Shown here in pieces: positions 10,812-25,251 of a stretch of 64,000 bases of DNA. Numbering within the stretch: position 1 is the first letter of the stretch; the number at the start of each line of letters is the position of its first letter. A program made the translations under genes and the position numbers. Source of the stretch: Quercus robur (taxonomy: Eukaryota > Streptophyta > Magnoliopsida > Fagales > Fagaceae); assembly GCF_932294415.1 (NCBI RefSeq), contig NC_065535.1, positions 9,233,282 to 9,297,281 on the forward strand, given 5' to 3'. The notes under the pieces were generated by a model that worked only from the letters and a program-made list of their open reading frames with translations, was not told where the DNA came from and made no database searches.

Positions 10812-11112
10812 TTACGGGTATCTGAGCAATTCTTCCTGTTGCTTTTACAGAACTTCCTTCTTGGATCATCAAACCACCACCCATTAATACAACACCGACA
10901 TTATTTGATTCCAAATTCAAAGCAATGCCTATTGTACCCTCTTTAAATTCTACTAATTCACCCGACATTACTTCATCAAGACCATAAATACGGGCAATGC
11001 CGTCGCCTACTTGAAGTACGGTATCGGTATTTACAACCTTTACTTCTCTATTATATTGCTCAATACGTTCCCGAATAATATTACTAATTTCATCCGCTCG
11101 AATGGTTACCAT
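10812..11112 (-). pseudogene. atpA: Chloroplast atpA 5' fragment (ATP synthase alpha), nuclear copy
   Basis: The minus strand from ATG 11112 gives the first ~100 residues of plastid ATP synthase CF1 alpha ([17 protein letters not shown] ... [15 protein letters not shown]), then leaves homology at about 10812 and stops at 10771. The Walker region and the rest of the ~507-residue protein are absent. Several conserved positions are changed ([24 protein letters not shown] against the usual plastid residues), mostly explainable by G-to-A or C-to-T. It is correctly spaced behind atpF, as in the plastome atp operon, so atpF-atpA moved as one piece. Confidence 0.93.
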
Positions 11113-11170
11113 GAGTATTTCTTAATTCTTTTTTGGAAAAAAAAAATGCCTACAGTAGACAGTAGAAGGA

Positions 11171-11580
11171 CTAATTGATTATTTCTGTCAGCGTCCCAAA
11201 CATGCCAATATTAGCATTGATGGTACGTAAATGTAACTCGTTGTTCAAAGAACTAGTCAGAGTTCCTAGAGCTCCTTTTAAGGCTTGTTGGAAAACCCGT
11301 TGTTGGACTTGATTACTCGCTCTTTGTTGTTCAAAACGAATGGTTTCATTTTTGTAAATTTCAAATTGTTCCAAAGTTTGATAAGTTGAATTAATCAAGT
11401 TCAACTTTTCTCGTTCTATATCAGAGTATCCATTCACCCAAAACTGATCCGCTTCCATTTCCACTTTCCTTAAATGTGCTCGAGCTTTTTCTAGCTGTTC
11501 AATGGCTCCCCTGCGTAGTTCTTCTGAATTTCGAATAGACTTCAAGATCCTCTGTTTTCGATTATCTAATAAATCACTTA
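11171..11580 (-). pseudogene. atpF: Chloroplast atpF exon 2 (CF0 subunit b), nuclear copy
   Basis: The minus strand encodes the membrane-distal helix of ATP synthase subunit b ([20 protein letters not shown] ... [15 protein letters not shown]), read from about 11580 to the stop at 11171. Exon 1, with the membrane anchor, is missing: the intron is cut off before reaching it. The frame is open. The 58-bp gap to the atpA start matches plastid operon spacing. The ATG-less apparent start at 11545 is only an internal Leu codon. Confidence 0.92.
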
Positions 11581-11760
11581 ATGAAAGTAGATTATCTTTC
11601 CATTTATTTCAAAACTTCCACGATCCCTTCCCGAACCAAACATGAAGCTTTCAAATCATTTGGCTCTCACGCCTAATTACTTCAATTATTTATGAGAAAT
11701 TCCCTTTTTTTTTTAATATAATGAACCTATCCTCTCTTCTCTATTCATATCTCATATTCA

Positions 11761-11796
<36 letters not shown>

Positions 11797-12061
11797 CAAA
11801 ACGGATCATTAATCCAAGACCAAAATATTCGGAGGACTCTTCTGAACAAACAAATAATTGTCAGCAACGTTGTTTCTTTTTTTTTTTTTTTTCAAATCCA
11901 AAGAATTTTTCTTAATTTATACGTAGGTCATCGATTCAGCATTGGATAAAAAAGAGGGGTTGAAATACTCATAATTTTTTTCCAATAAATAGAAAAAAAA
12001 TATTATAATTATAATATTTATAATATAAAGGGTTCAAATCATTTTATTGACATGAGTGTTA
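11581..12061 (-). other. atpF: atpF group II intron fragment
   Basis: This AT-rich sequence is continuous with atpF exon 2 upstream on the minus strand, with poly-A/T runs and an (AT)n tract at 11769-11796. Homology changes to matK at about 12062. The 5' part of the intron and exon 1 are absent. Confidence 0.65.
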
Positions 12062-12766
12062 TATATCGATCAAAAAGGACTCCAAAAGATGTTAATTGTA
12101 AATGAGAAGATTGGTTACGGAGAAAAAGGAAGATGTTAATTGTAAATGAGAATCTTGGATTACTTTTTGAAAAAATGAAAATAGATTTATTTGTAATAAT
12201 AAGACTGTTACAATTAGAATACTCATGAAGAAAGAACCGTAATAAATGCAAATAAGAAGCATCTTTCACCAAGTAACGAAGGGTTTGAACCAATATTTCC
12301 AGATGGGTAGGGTAGGGTATTAGTATATCTACCGAAAATTTAAATGTGGGAACTTTTCCTCTAAAAAGGGAAATATTGAATGAATGGATCGTAAATTGTA
12401 AAATCTTACAATTTCTGCCCCTTCTAAAGAAGATATTAATCGTAGATAAAATGGAATTTCCACAATGATTACAAATCCTTCTGATAGAATTTTAGAATGC
12501 AAATTCTGGTTGTACCCAAAAAATGGATTTTGTTTAGAATCATTAGCAGAAATTATCAAATAATTCTGTTGATACATTGTAGTAATTAAGCGTTTTACAA
12601 TCAGTAAACTAGATTTGTTATCATAACCTATATTTTCCAACAAAATGTATCTATTTAAACCATGACCATGAGCAAGTGCATAACTATATTCTAGAAAGAT
12701 AAGTGGGTATAGGAAGTCATGTTGCCGAAATCTATCGAGTTCTAAATATCCTTGAAATTCCTCCAT
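12062..12766 (-). pseudogene. matK: Chloroplast matK N-terminal part, frameshifted nuclear copy
   Basis: From ATG 12766 the minus strand reads as the plastid maturase K N-terminal domain ([19 protein letters not shown] ... [16 protein letters not shown]). The frame is lost near 12335 by a 1-base deletion (TAG at 12329-12331) and continues in another frame ([20 protein letters not shown] ... [13 protein letters not shown]) to about 12062. Around 12085-12152 a 20-bp block (ATGTTAATTGTAAATGAGA) occurs twice, 44 bp apart, and part of the normal sequence is missing. The RT-like and domain X regions (about two thirds of matK) are absent. It is joined to the atpF intron at one end and trnK intron at the other; the second junction is the natural one. 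Confidence 0.9.
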
Positions 12767-13015
12767 TTAAAATTAGATGGGGATAGGGGATTTCTTTTGG
12801 GTTATTAAATGACACATAGTACGATACAGTCAAAACAGGATATTATAGTAAGAAATAAATAGATATATACCCCAGAACCAGATAAGACTGATCGATGGAC
12901 TCTTTAGCCTCTCCTTTTCCATCTAATTTAATTGGTTTATGTTCATTCGAGGATAACAAGATGGTTAGAAATCCTTTATTTGTTCAACCCAATCGCTCTT
13001 TTGATTTTGGAAAAA
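12767..13015 (-). other. trnK: trnK intron 5' part upstream of matK (plastid-derived)
   Basis: This is the natural upstream neighbour of matK inside the trnK-UUU intron, recognised from its continuity and AT-rich texture. The trnK exon itself is not seen. The break to ycf3 intron DNA is probably at or near the A-run ending at ~13020; the exact point is uncertain. Confidence 0.55.
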
Positions 13016-13624
13016 AAAAACTTCGTGGAAGTCGAAGTAGGAAGTAATAGGTATGCCTAGATCCTTTAGTCTATGGATAAAGAAAGGGTCTAATTGACAG
13101 AAAAAGCACCGTAAAGATCAATTAAGTGAGATTTTGGTCCGATACAATAAGAGCTGCTTACTTATGTAACGATAGGAGATAAAAGTTAGGAATCAACTTA
13201 TGTAATAGAGTCGATCCCCTAAGGTATTGAGCAGTGGTGTAGAATCAGATCTAAAAGATAGTAAGTCTTTTCTTTGATAAGGAAGAAAAGACTTTTTCAA
13301 AAATTCTATATCTATATAAATTTATATATGAAACCGAGATAGTTACCTTTCAGAAAACTCTAATGATAGCGGAAAGACCTATGTTTTATTCTTCTGAAGG
13401 TGGGAGAAAAGATAAAACTAAAACTGATTCAACTATTAATCAAAATTAAAGTTTCAAACTCATCTACTTAACCTCTTTTGGTTAACTCGAAAAAAATGAG
13501 ATAGATCCATGAGAAATCTCATTCAATTAGATATGGTATTAAAAAAAGGGACACCAAAAGAATTGACTGCTGAGCCGTATGAGGTAGGAAACTCTCAAGT
13601 ACGGTTCTAAGGGAAGGAATTTCC
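13016..13624 (+). other. ycf3: ycf3 (pafI) intron 2, 3' part
   Basis: On the plus strand this leads into ycf3 exon 3. The group II domain V/VI signature lies immediately before the exon (GAGCCGTATGAGGTAGG ... CAAGTACGGTTCTAAGGG, 13572-13612). The 5' part and exons 1-2 are absent. Confidence 0.7.
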
Positions 13625-13792
13625 CTGCCTATTCCAACCGGGGAGAACAGACCATTCGACAGGGAAATTTTGAAATTGCGGAGGCTTGGTTCGATCAAGC
13701 CCGCTGAGTATTGGAAACAAGCTATAACGCTTACTCCCGGGAATTATATTAAGGCACAGAATTGGTTGAAGATCACAAGGCATTTCAAATAG
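13625..13792 (+). pseudogene. ycf3: Chloroplast ycf3 (pafI) exon 3, frameshifted nuclear copy
   Basis: This encodes the last TPR-type segment of the photosystem I assembly factor Ycf3 (IAEAWFDQA ... [19 protein letters not shown] ... WLKITRHFK, stop TAG 13790-13792). One extra C in a CCC run at about 13699-13701 breaks the frame between FDQA and AEYW. It is followed by psaA at the normal plastome distance, so ycf3-psaA came as one fragment. Confidence 0.88.
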
Positions 13793-14539
13793 GAGCACTC
13801 TGTTTATTTATTATTTTATTTAATTTAGTATTAGTTATAATAAGTTAGATTTGTTATAATATTATTATAATAAAATAAAATTGTTTTGTTTGTTGTACCC
13901 ATCAGTCAAAATAGAAGGTCCTCCGGAAAGAACCAATCAAAGAATTTCATTATATCCCTTCTAAGATCGTTTTCTATTTCGTCCGGTATTTCGTAGGAAT
14001 AACCGATACACGGATAGAGTATAGAATATATTTTTTCTATTAGTAAAACTAAGAAATAAAACTATAATAAAAGAGACTCTTAAATAACTATAAAAAATAG
14101 AAATACTAGGATGTCCTTTAGTTTAGTAATGGCTAATGACTGCTCGCGCGATTTGGAATAGAGTCAATTTTAAATAGAGTAAAAAGTAATATGTTTTATG
14201 TATGCCATAAAGTAGTTCCATTTAGAAACTTATAATTGAGAACTAAATACACGGAGTTGCACAAAAAAAAAATTGTTTTTGCATCAATTCAAAGCCCAGA
14301 AAAAGTTTTTATAAGATTAAAAAGGTCCGTTGAGCGCCTATTGGTTATGTCATAATAGATCCGAACACTTGCCCCGGATCGACTTACAGATCATAATTGC
14401 TCTAGTGAATAACTAAAGGAAATAGATAGATGGGAGATTGCAGAGAAAGAATTAAGTTTAAGCATCTCTCATAGGTTCAGTAATTAATTAACTATTGGCA
14501 GGTCTCTTTGTACATGTTGTCCGGAAAGAGGAGGACTCA
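13793..14539 (+). other. ycf3-psaA intergenic spacer and psaA leader (plastid-derived)
   Basis: AT-rich non-coding DNA joins ycf3 exon 3 to psaA in plastome order and orientation. No gene is seen in it. Confidence 0.75.
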
Positions 14540-15376
14540 ATGATTATTCGTTCGCCAGAACCAATAGTAAAAATTTTAGTAGATAGGGATCCCATAAAAA
14601 CTTCTTTCGAGGAATGGGCCAGACCCGGCCATTTCTCAAGACCAATAGCTAAAGGGCCTGATACTACCACTTGGATCTGGAACCTACATGCTGATGCTCA
14701 CGATTTCGACAGCCATACTAGTGATTTGGAGGAGATCTCCCGAAAAGTATTTAGTACCCATTTCGGCCAACTCTCCATCATCTTTCTTTGGCTGAGTGGC
14801 ATGTATTTCCACGGTGCTCGTTTTTCCAATTATGAAGCATGGTTAAGTGATCCTACTCATATTGGACCTAGTGCCCAGGTGGTTTGGTCGATAGTGGGCC
14901 AAGAAATATTGAATGGTGATGTAGGCGGCGGTTTCCGAGGAATACAAATAACCTCCGGTTTTTTTCAGATTTGGCGAGCATCTGGAATAACTAGTGAATT
15001 ACAACTCTATTGTACCGCAATTGGTGCATTGGTCTTTGCAGCTTTAATGCTTTTTGCTGGTTGGTTCCATTACCACAAAGCTGCTCCAAAATTGGCTTGG
15101 TTCCAAGATGTAGAATCTATGTTGAATCACCATTTAGTAGGGCTACTAGGACTTGGGTCTCTTTCTTGGGCGGGACATCAAGTACATGTATCTTTACCGA
15201 TTAACCAATTTCTAAATGCTGGAGTGGATCCTAAAGAGATCCCACTTCCTCATGAATTTATCTTGAATCGGGATCTTTTGGCTCAACTTTATCCCAGTTT
15301 TACTGAGGGAGCAACCCCATTTTTCACCTTGAATTGGTCAAAATTTGCGAACTTTCTTACTTTTCGTGGAGGATTA
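14540..15376 (+). pseudogene. psaA: Chloroplast psaA 5' third, nuclear copy
   Basis: ATG 14540 opens photosystem I P700 apoprotein A1 ([20 protein letters not shown] ... [11 protein letters not shown]). About 279 of ~750 residues are present without stop; homology ends at 15376 in the middle of the protein. The downstream TAA (15407) belongs to unrelated sequence. Substitutions at conserved sites ([33 protein letters not shown]) again fit C-to-T/G-to-A. The chlorophyll special-pair region and [4Fe-4S] Cys loop are in the missing part, so it cannot make a working protein. Confidence 0.95.
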
Positions 15377-15379
15377 GAA

Positions 15380-15600
15380 GGTTTACAAGTCGTTTTCGGA
15401 TGTAATTGAAGGCAAAGAGGGAAGATTTCGTGAGACTCTACTTGGCAAATGGGTGGATTATTAGGGTCGTTCTGTCATTGTCGTGGGTCCCTCTCTTTCA
15501 TTACATCAATGTGGATTGCCTCGTGAAATAGCAATAGAACTTTTCTAGCCATTTGTAATTCGTGGTCAAATTAGAAAACATCGTGCTTCAAACATGGGAG
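15380..15600 (+). pseudogene. rpoC1: Chloroplast rpoC1 internal fragment, nuclear copy
   Basis: The plus-strand frame from about 15387 reads as plastid RNA polymerase beta' ([20 protein letters not shown] ... SVIVVGPSLSLHQCGLPREI). It carries two in-frame TAG codons (15462-15464 in VDY-stop-GRS, and one after AIELF, ~15547). It ends at ~15600 where the following rpoC1 segment appears in reverse. The catalytic NADFDGD motif, which lies further downstream in the gene, is not included. Confidence 0.9.
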
Positions 15601-15650
15601 TCATAACTTCTTGAAGTATTTCCCATACAATTGACTCTTTTTCCCGAATA
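15601..15650 (-). pseudogene. rpoC1: Short inverted rpoC1 segment
   Basis: Read on the minus strand, these ~50 bases give TIREKESIVWEILQEVM. That is the rpoC1 segment that should follow the preceding forward piece, but here it is flipped. It then abuts psbE upstream DNA. Confidence 0.85.
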
Positions 15651-18744
<3,094 letters not shown>

Positions 18745-19873
18745 AACACCCTTGGAATGTTGAGCACTTAAGGAAATACTATTAATAAATGTTGACTCTG
18801 GACGAAAGTGGCCACAGACGAGATTCATGGACGAGTGGAATATAGTATTCTCGTGTTTGTTTGTTTACTACTACTATGTGTTTTAAGTATTTTAATAATC
18901 CCCTAGAAAGTACATTAGTGTTTTCACTTTTGTGCTATTCATGGACAAGTTTGTGTGTATTTTTAATTCCCTAAAGGCACTAGCTCTCGAGCATGTGCCA
19001 TGCCTACGGATGAATGTTTGCATAAGTTTGGATTTCCAAATATATATATGACGTATTTTCAAGTATATACATAATTGTATGGGAATCCTTCATTTTTCTA
19101 AATTCATTCAAAGTGATCCACGAGAAGCAAACAAGCAAGGACGAATAAAATCCTTGGATGCAAGGATGTATCGTCCATAAGCTTTCCTTAAAGGAAAAAT
19201 AAAACAACAAAGAATAAACCTAAGTTATGTCCGTCTAAAGCTTAAGACGAGATGAAACCTAGGGAATGATCGTCCAAACCATAAACGAATAAAGATTGTG
19301 TAAAAGCACAAGCCCATAGACGAATCTAACCAGCATAACAATCCAATGCATGGACGAGTTATTGCTGGAAACAATTTCACTAAGGACGGAAAGATGATCG
19401 TCCCTAAATTTGAATAACAAATAAAGCTAGCCAAGAGGAACGTCATTCATAGACGAGCTGCACTTGATGGCTAAAGAATTCATTTTGCTCTATTTCGGTG
19501 ATGTTATAAGAAATTCACCCATATACTCAAGACGAGATAAAATAATTTCCTAAGTGGACAAACCACATAGCCATAGAAATGATATGGACAATGTAAATAA
19601 AGTTCATACATAAAGCTGTAAATGTATTCAAACATAAAGAAAGGTGAAAATGGAAAACATTCATTCATTCATAGAATTTAAAGAAGGGCGGACGACCAAC
19701 GTCCAAAAAACCCTTAAAAGTTATGTAAATATAACTGATTGTATATAAGGCTCGTCCATAATCTTAAACGAGATAATTGTACTTGATAAACTTGAATAAA
19801 AGAAGCAAAAATAAAGCCCAAAACAATGGGCACTTCCAATAAAAGTAAAATAAATTTTCTAAGGAAAATATAG
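18745..19873 (+). other. Gypsy internal non-coding region after integrase
   Basis: No protein frame is credible here. The stretch is sprinkled with GACGA/TCGTC words (for example GGACGAG, TCGTCC), the same vocabulary as the 3' end of the element and its LTR. Confidence 0.5.
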
Positions 19874-21949
19874 TCACTTGGGTAAGCTAGACTTGGGGTC
19901 GTCCTGGGTCACTTCATTATTAGCATCATCCGTTATGTTGACGTCCTCAGAACTCGTCTGCAGCAAGGAGCTTTCATTAGCAAGTGGAATTGAAAGAATC
20001 AAAGTCCAAATCAGGAAAGGTTTCTTTGGCATCAACACGAAAGTCCTCATAGCCAGCGGCATAGTGGCTGTCTAGATGATTCTTGTACTCATCAGACTTC
20101 TTGAAGGTTGCTATGCCTTTTCCACGTGCTTTCTCTAAGGAAGAGACAAACTCAGAAACTTGTCCCTTGAGATAAACGATGCGAGTATCTTTTTTAATGT
20201 TATCAGCCTTAAGCTTTTCCACCTCGTTCTTCAGCTTCGTCTCACTTCCTTGTAGATGACTGAAATCTTCGGTCAACTTAAGCACCTCCCCCTTTTTTAG
20301 CAGAATTTCATTGTTCAGCTCCTTAGCCTTATCCTTAGCGGTCTTAGCCTCTGAAGCGAGCTCCTTAGCCTAGCAGGCCGCTGTGTAAAATTTTGACATA
20401 ACCTGTGTATGGACGAAGGGAAGTTAGACATTTTATTTGAAAATTTGAATAAAAACACACGAGGACAAGTGAAACACTACCTTAAAGAGATCATGGATAC
20501 CAGAGCGTTCAAACTCTTTCATTGACATATTGTAACACTCATTAACTTAATTGTCAATAATGATTCCTTTGAACGTCCTCCATGCATAGCTCTCATCTAG
20601 CACCAAGTTAGAAGGACGATTAGATGGCTTCGACGGATAAGGCTTGTGAGGAGTCTTGGTTGGAGGGGGGTAGGATCAGTCTGGATGGGATGAATAGTTT
20701 GGATAGGCTCTATATCAACTGAAGGGTCGTCCAGGTTTACCGTCAGGGGTGTGACTTTGGAAACCTTAGGAAGAGAAGCCTTACCAGGCTTTTGCTTCTT
20801 AGGACCTCGATGACTTGGAAGATCATCCAGATCCACGGCACTGGATATAGACTTAGATTTCCTCTTCCCAATCTAGACGAAAGTTGTCTGGACGAGTGGA
20901 GGTGCAGTGACATCCTCGTCCCCACTGGTTATGGTTTTCTCCTTATTTTCCCTCATTGTCGTTATTCCTGCGACTAGGAAAATAAAATTTTAAAAAAAAA
21001 AAAAGGAGAAAAAGAGAGGGAAGAAAAAGGAGAGAAGTAGAATGGACGATACTTACTTCAACGGGTAGCTTCTTCGTGGCCGAGATTCTCAGTAGTAGGT
21101 ACTAGGCTAAGCCCCCAAGCAGCTAGACGACTGAGAGTAACTAGATCGTGAAAAGTTCTCCCAGGGAAGGCACGAACTTTGTCAATCCGATCCAAGTAAA
21201 GTTTGTCCAGACGTGGACGAATAACAGCTACATCACCAAAGGAAAAAGGTTAGACGATTAAAAGATAAAAAATATGTAAAGAGAAACAAAATAAAATGGA
21301 AAGAAAACATATCCTCAGGATGAAGGCGACCTAGAGGGTTGGTAAAAGGTGGGAAGGGGGCATTACCCACATCAGCTAGGTCCACAGCCCAATTTCCGGA
21401 AATAATAAAAAACTCTTTTTTCCAAAGCCTGTCAGACGAACTACGACCCTTTATTAAACTATAGTAAGAGCCCCTGGACGAGAACTGGTAAAAACCAGCA
21501 GACTTCTTTATCTTTGAGGGCTTATAACAGTAAAGGAACTCGTCCACCGTAATTGGACAGTTCCCTTCCAGCGCCTCATGCCATAGCACTTGCATGGCAA
21601 CTATCGTCCTCCAACCATTGGGGTTGAGCTAGTTAGGTCCAATACCTAACCTATGGAAAAGGTCTCTACAAAAGAAATTTAGAGGAAACCTAAGGCCAGC
21701 TAAAAGATAGGAAGTGTATACCCCTAAACCAGAGGAAGGAGAACAACACCATTCTCCAGCCTTGGGTAGACAAGGGTTAAGCTCCCTAAGAATCTGATAT
21801 CTATATACAAGAGTTTTTAACTTGGCAGCGTCTAAGGTGGATGCTACCTCTGGGGCACAACTATAAATGACGTCTTCCTCATCCTCTTCCTTATCTTGAG
21901 GAGGGTTAGGTGGCTGTCTGGACGAGCTAGCCCCAGATCCAGAAGCCAT
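19874..21949 (-). pseudogene. Antisense multi-exon gene inside the Gypsy element
   Basis: On the strand opposite to pol, exon 1 runs from ATG 21949 (MASGSGASSSRQPPNPPQD; GLRFPLNFFCRDLFHRLGI) through one TAG (~21618, where relatives have Gln before LNPNGW) to about 21300. Exon 2 (~21230-21058: IRPRLDKLYLDRIDKVRAF) ends at a GTAAGT donor (CGTTGAAGTAAGT). Exon 3 (~20970-20480) is Lys/Ser/Pro-rich and frameshifted. Exon 4 (~20400-19930) encodes a coiled coil (LKNEVEKLKADNIKKDTRI) and an acidic tail. Exon 1 resembles the 'putative gypsy type transposon' family (Pfam Transposase_28 type) by eye. Exon edges are my reading of splice consensus. A TATA box lies ~315 bp upstream. Its function is unknown. 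Confidence 0.72.
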
Positions 21950-22263
21950 CTACATTGTAGTTCCTAAAATTCCTCCAAGGGAATACCAGGCACCCCAGAC
22001 GAATAATGCTCGTCTGAAGAATCACTACATGCCGTGCTACCTTCACTACTCTCATCACTACCCTCACTCCCAAAAAAATCGTCCTGGTACTTGTCTATCT
22101 CCTTCTCTAAACTACTAGATGAAGACATGGTTGAAATGAAGAAAGATTAAGATGAAAACCTAAAAAGAAAGAGGAAGTACCTGATAGAACTAGGAGGAGA
22201 GCTAGATGAGGCTCTTGGACGAGATGGCAGAAAGGAAAATGAGGGGCAAGGAAAGGAATGCAC

Positions 22264-22271
22264 TATTTATA
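22264..22271 (-). promoter_or_regulatory. TATA box for the antisense gene
   Basis: The minus strand reads TATAAATAG here, inside the element but outside the LTR, upstream of the antisense ATG at 21949. The other Tat element has the same word ahead of its antisense gene (39489-39496). Confidence 0.5.
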
Positions 22272-22478
22272 GGCCCTAAAAACAGGGTCAGTGAAATGAC
22301 GCATGCCCTTCAAAAATTGACACGTGGTGGTTCCTTTGGGAAGCGAGATCGATACAACAGGTCAACCAACAGTTTCGCGACACATTGCAAAAAAAAAAAT
22401 GGAAATTTGATTAAAATCATATAAACTCGCATTAAATCACAAAAATATCCTGGATGACCCTTTGAACAAAGGGGCAAC

Positions 22479-23122
22479 TGATGGGATAGCGAAAAATTAG
22501 TTTACCTTTAATTCATCCAAAAGTATCATCTAGGACCCAGAGAGCAAACAGGATCAGGAATCACCCAAAGATGAGAAAGATGTTCATGGACGAGAATATC
22601 ACTCATGAACAATGAAATCTCCCATGGACGATAACGAGGTCGTCCATGGATGATGATCAGACGTCCAAGAACGACCAAATCATCCATACAATGGATGGAT
22701 GAACATGCAACACTTAGGAAATTTTCGACACCTTGGAACGGTTACCAAACCCATGATTATTGCCATAAATTCCTCGAATACTTAACTTCCGTTAGCAGTT
22801 GCAACTTCTGTAGTCGTTGAGGAAGTTATGTCCGAACTCATTGGCTTTCATGAATCTTGGGGAAGTTACTAGGTTAATAGCCATCCAAGGTTCTCTATAT
22901 AAAGGACCAGTCTGAATCAAATAGAGGTAAGTACATTCTGACATTTTACTCCTAAAAAGTTGGAACTCCATTCTTGTGAGAAACTAACTTAGCCATCGGA
23001 AAGTGCTTGGCCAGTCTTCTCCAGTCCCCTTTTTATTGCGTGTTCATCTTTGTAAGCCTTCCACAGCCACTAGTAGCCCACTGAAGCTGGAGCATTCAGC
23101 CTACTGATTCTGTGCAACATCA
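22479..23122 (+). repeat. 3' LTR of the truncated Gypsy element
   Basis: 644 bp, starting TGATGGGAT and ending CAACATCA; the outer bases TGATG/CATCA form the usual inverted ends. A purine tract (GAACAAAGGGGCAAC) precedes it. TATATAAA at 22896-22903 is the likely promoter. Repeated CATGGACGA/TCGTCCATGG words make short dyads at 22585-22660. No second LTR is in the window. Confidence 0.85.
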
Positions 23123-23675
23123 GATTTTATTTCTTAAAATTTCAGGATTTGGACTTTATCTTTTGAAATTTAGAGGTGTTTGGATTTTACACCTAGAAGT
23201 TTCAGGGTTTGGATTTTTACTCCTAAAGTTCTATTTTGTTTTCATCAGCAACCATTTTTGCCCATATTTTCTGTTAAGGCTATGTTTGGCAACATGTAAA
23301 ATATTTTTCGAGGGTAAAATATTTTTAGGTGAAAATATTTTTGGGAAAGGAAAATATTTTCAAGTGTTTGGTTGCATTCTGAAAATTACTTTGGAAAATA
23401 TTTTCAGGTGTTCGGTTACATTCTAAAAATGCTTATTTTCTACTACTTTCCCACATTTTTTTAGCTTCCAAACAAATTTTAAATATAGAATTTTAATATA
23501 TAAACTTAATGGAACAAGACTCAAAATAAAACCATTCATTAAATACCATCATCATCAATCAAATTGAGAGAGAAAGGAAGAAAGAGTGAGAGATTGAAGG
23601 AGAGAGAGAGGTAGATCGAGAAAGAGAAAGAGATAGAGATCAGTCATGGGTGGGTTGATCTAGAGGCGATGATGA
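23123..23675. other. Intergenic, low-complexity with a 44-bp duplication
   Basis: AT-rich. The block GGAAAATATTTTCA...GTT.GGTT.CATTCT occurs at 23349 and again at 23393 (period 44). A GA-rich stretch (23565-23640) follows. I see no gene. Confidence 0.6.
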
Positions 23676-24352
23676 TGAGATCTAGAGGAAAAAATGACAA
23701 GATCAATCATGGATGGGTTGATTTATAGGCGGCAGCAACAAGATTGAGAGGAAAAAAAATACGAGGTCAATCATGGATGGCGGCAACAAGATTGTAAGGA
23801 GATGATATGACCCAAATCGTAGGGCTTGCATGCACGACAGCAAAGCTATGCATTGAGGACAACGATTTAGGCATCACTGGTGACCAATCTCTCTATCCTT
23901 CGGCTTAGGCTTGGCGTGACTCGTGAGTGATGAGAGTGAGAGTGAGAGTGAGGAGAACAAATTTTTTTCGAAGGATTGTAAATGGTTTGAAAGGAGTATC
24001 AGTGTGTTAGATATTTTACAGGCGTGGGTGGGTTATTTTACAGCCAAACGCATTAATTTTCAATTTGACCTTATTTTCTTGAGTGTATGTGTGTGTGTGT
24101 ATATATATATAAATTCATCATCTAGCAAACAGAAAATTTACAGTTCATGATTAAAAAACATGTAACTAAAAATGTATTGAATATAATGCAATAATACCAT
24201 ATTTATTGAGAGAAAGAGAGGTAATTACAAATAAATATTAACACGAATAAGTCTTTATTTGTTATTTTCTTACAATAACACCAAGAGATACATTCTCGAA
24301 GAAAAAAAAGAAAAGAAAAAACACCAAGATGTAGCAATTGAGTTACAAGAAC

Positions 24353-25206
24353 TGTTAGGTTCTAAAGTGTAGGACTTTATGTATTTAGAACTCTAATTTG
24401 TATTGTTGGCAAACCATGATCAAAACAATGTGTTTAGAAGTGTTTAAAGCTAGCTCAAAGTTGTATGTCGATAAAAAGTTGGAATCGAGTTTAAAGCAAG
24501 AAGCATTGTGGCTTTCGGCCTGGCTCGATCAATCGAAGCTTAGGCTCGACCGATCGAAGCTCGGGCAGATTGCTTTTCTACAGAATTTTTCAACTCAGCC
24601 CTAGTTGTTTTAAAACGTTTTTAGGGTTTCTTATTTGTCCTAAGTATAAAAGGCAAACCCTAGCCACGTTTTAGTGTTGCTCATATTGCGGTTTGTGTAA
24701 ATCTCTTGTGAGATCTAGAGGAGCTTTCCTTTACACAAACTTAGGGTTTTCAAGGAGGAGATATTCTCTACACCTTGATGATCAAAACAGTTGCTACCAT
24801 TAAAGCTTAAAGAATACACAAGCGGGGGTGCTTGTAGCTGGTGGGAATCCAAGAAAGAAGGAGTCCGTAGATTCGGAGCTTGCACGTAGTCGTGTCAGTA
24901 AGTTCTACTGGTTGGTAGCATTAGGAAGTCAAGCGGGGGTGCTTGTAAGTCCTTTTGTATGAACTTCGATTCTTTCAAGATAGTGGATTCAAGTTTACCT
25001 TGAGGATAGCTAGGTCAAATCCTCCCCAGGTTTTTACTGGTTTGGTTTCCTGGGTGATCATATCGTGTGTTATCTATTTTCCGCTGCTTTGCATGATTTG
25101 ATTTTTATTATTGTGATAACCTAGACTTTGTTTAATTGGACTAAGTAACAACTTGGCTAATTACCTAGGTTTAATCAATTGTGTAAGGGGTCTAAAAAAA
25201 CTGTCA
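24353..25206 (+). mobile_element. Solo LTR (Copia-like) in unit A, TSD agaac
   Basis: An 854-bp TGTTAGG...CTGTCA segment is flanked by agaac at 24348-24352 and 25207-25211. Unit B has the uninterrupted site (CAAGAACATTGGCAG), a paralogous empty site that fixes both ends. Orientation is from similarity to 53168-54041 (GTTGGCAAACCA, GGGGTCTAAA). It contains the dyad-rich words GATCGAAGC/GCTCGACCGATCGAAGC. Confidence 0.93.
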
Positions 25207-25251
25207 AGAACCTTGGCAGACCTCTTTTTATTATAGATCACATGTACATTA

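Noticed and set aside
11769..11796. (AT)n tract as a regulatory element
   Set aside because: Simple microsatellite within plastid intron DNA; similar tracts at 38625, 50992, 57907 and 63682 also have no further support.
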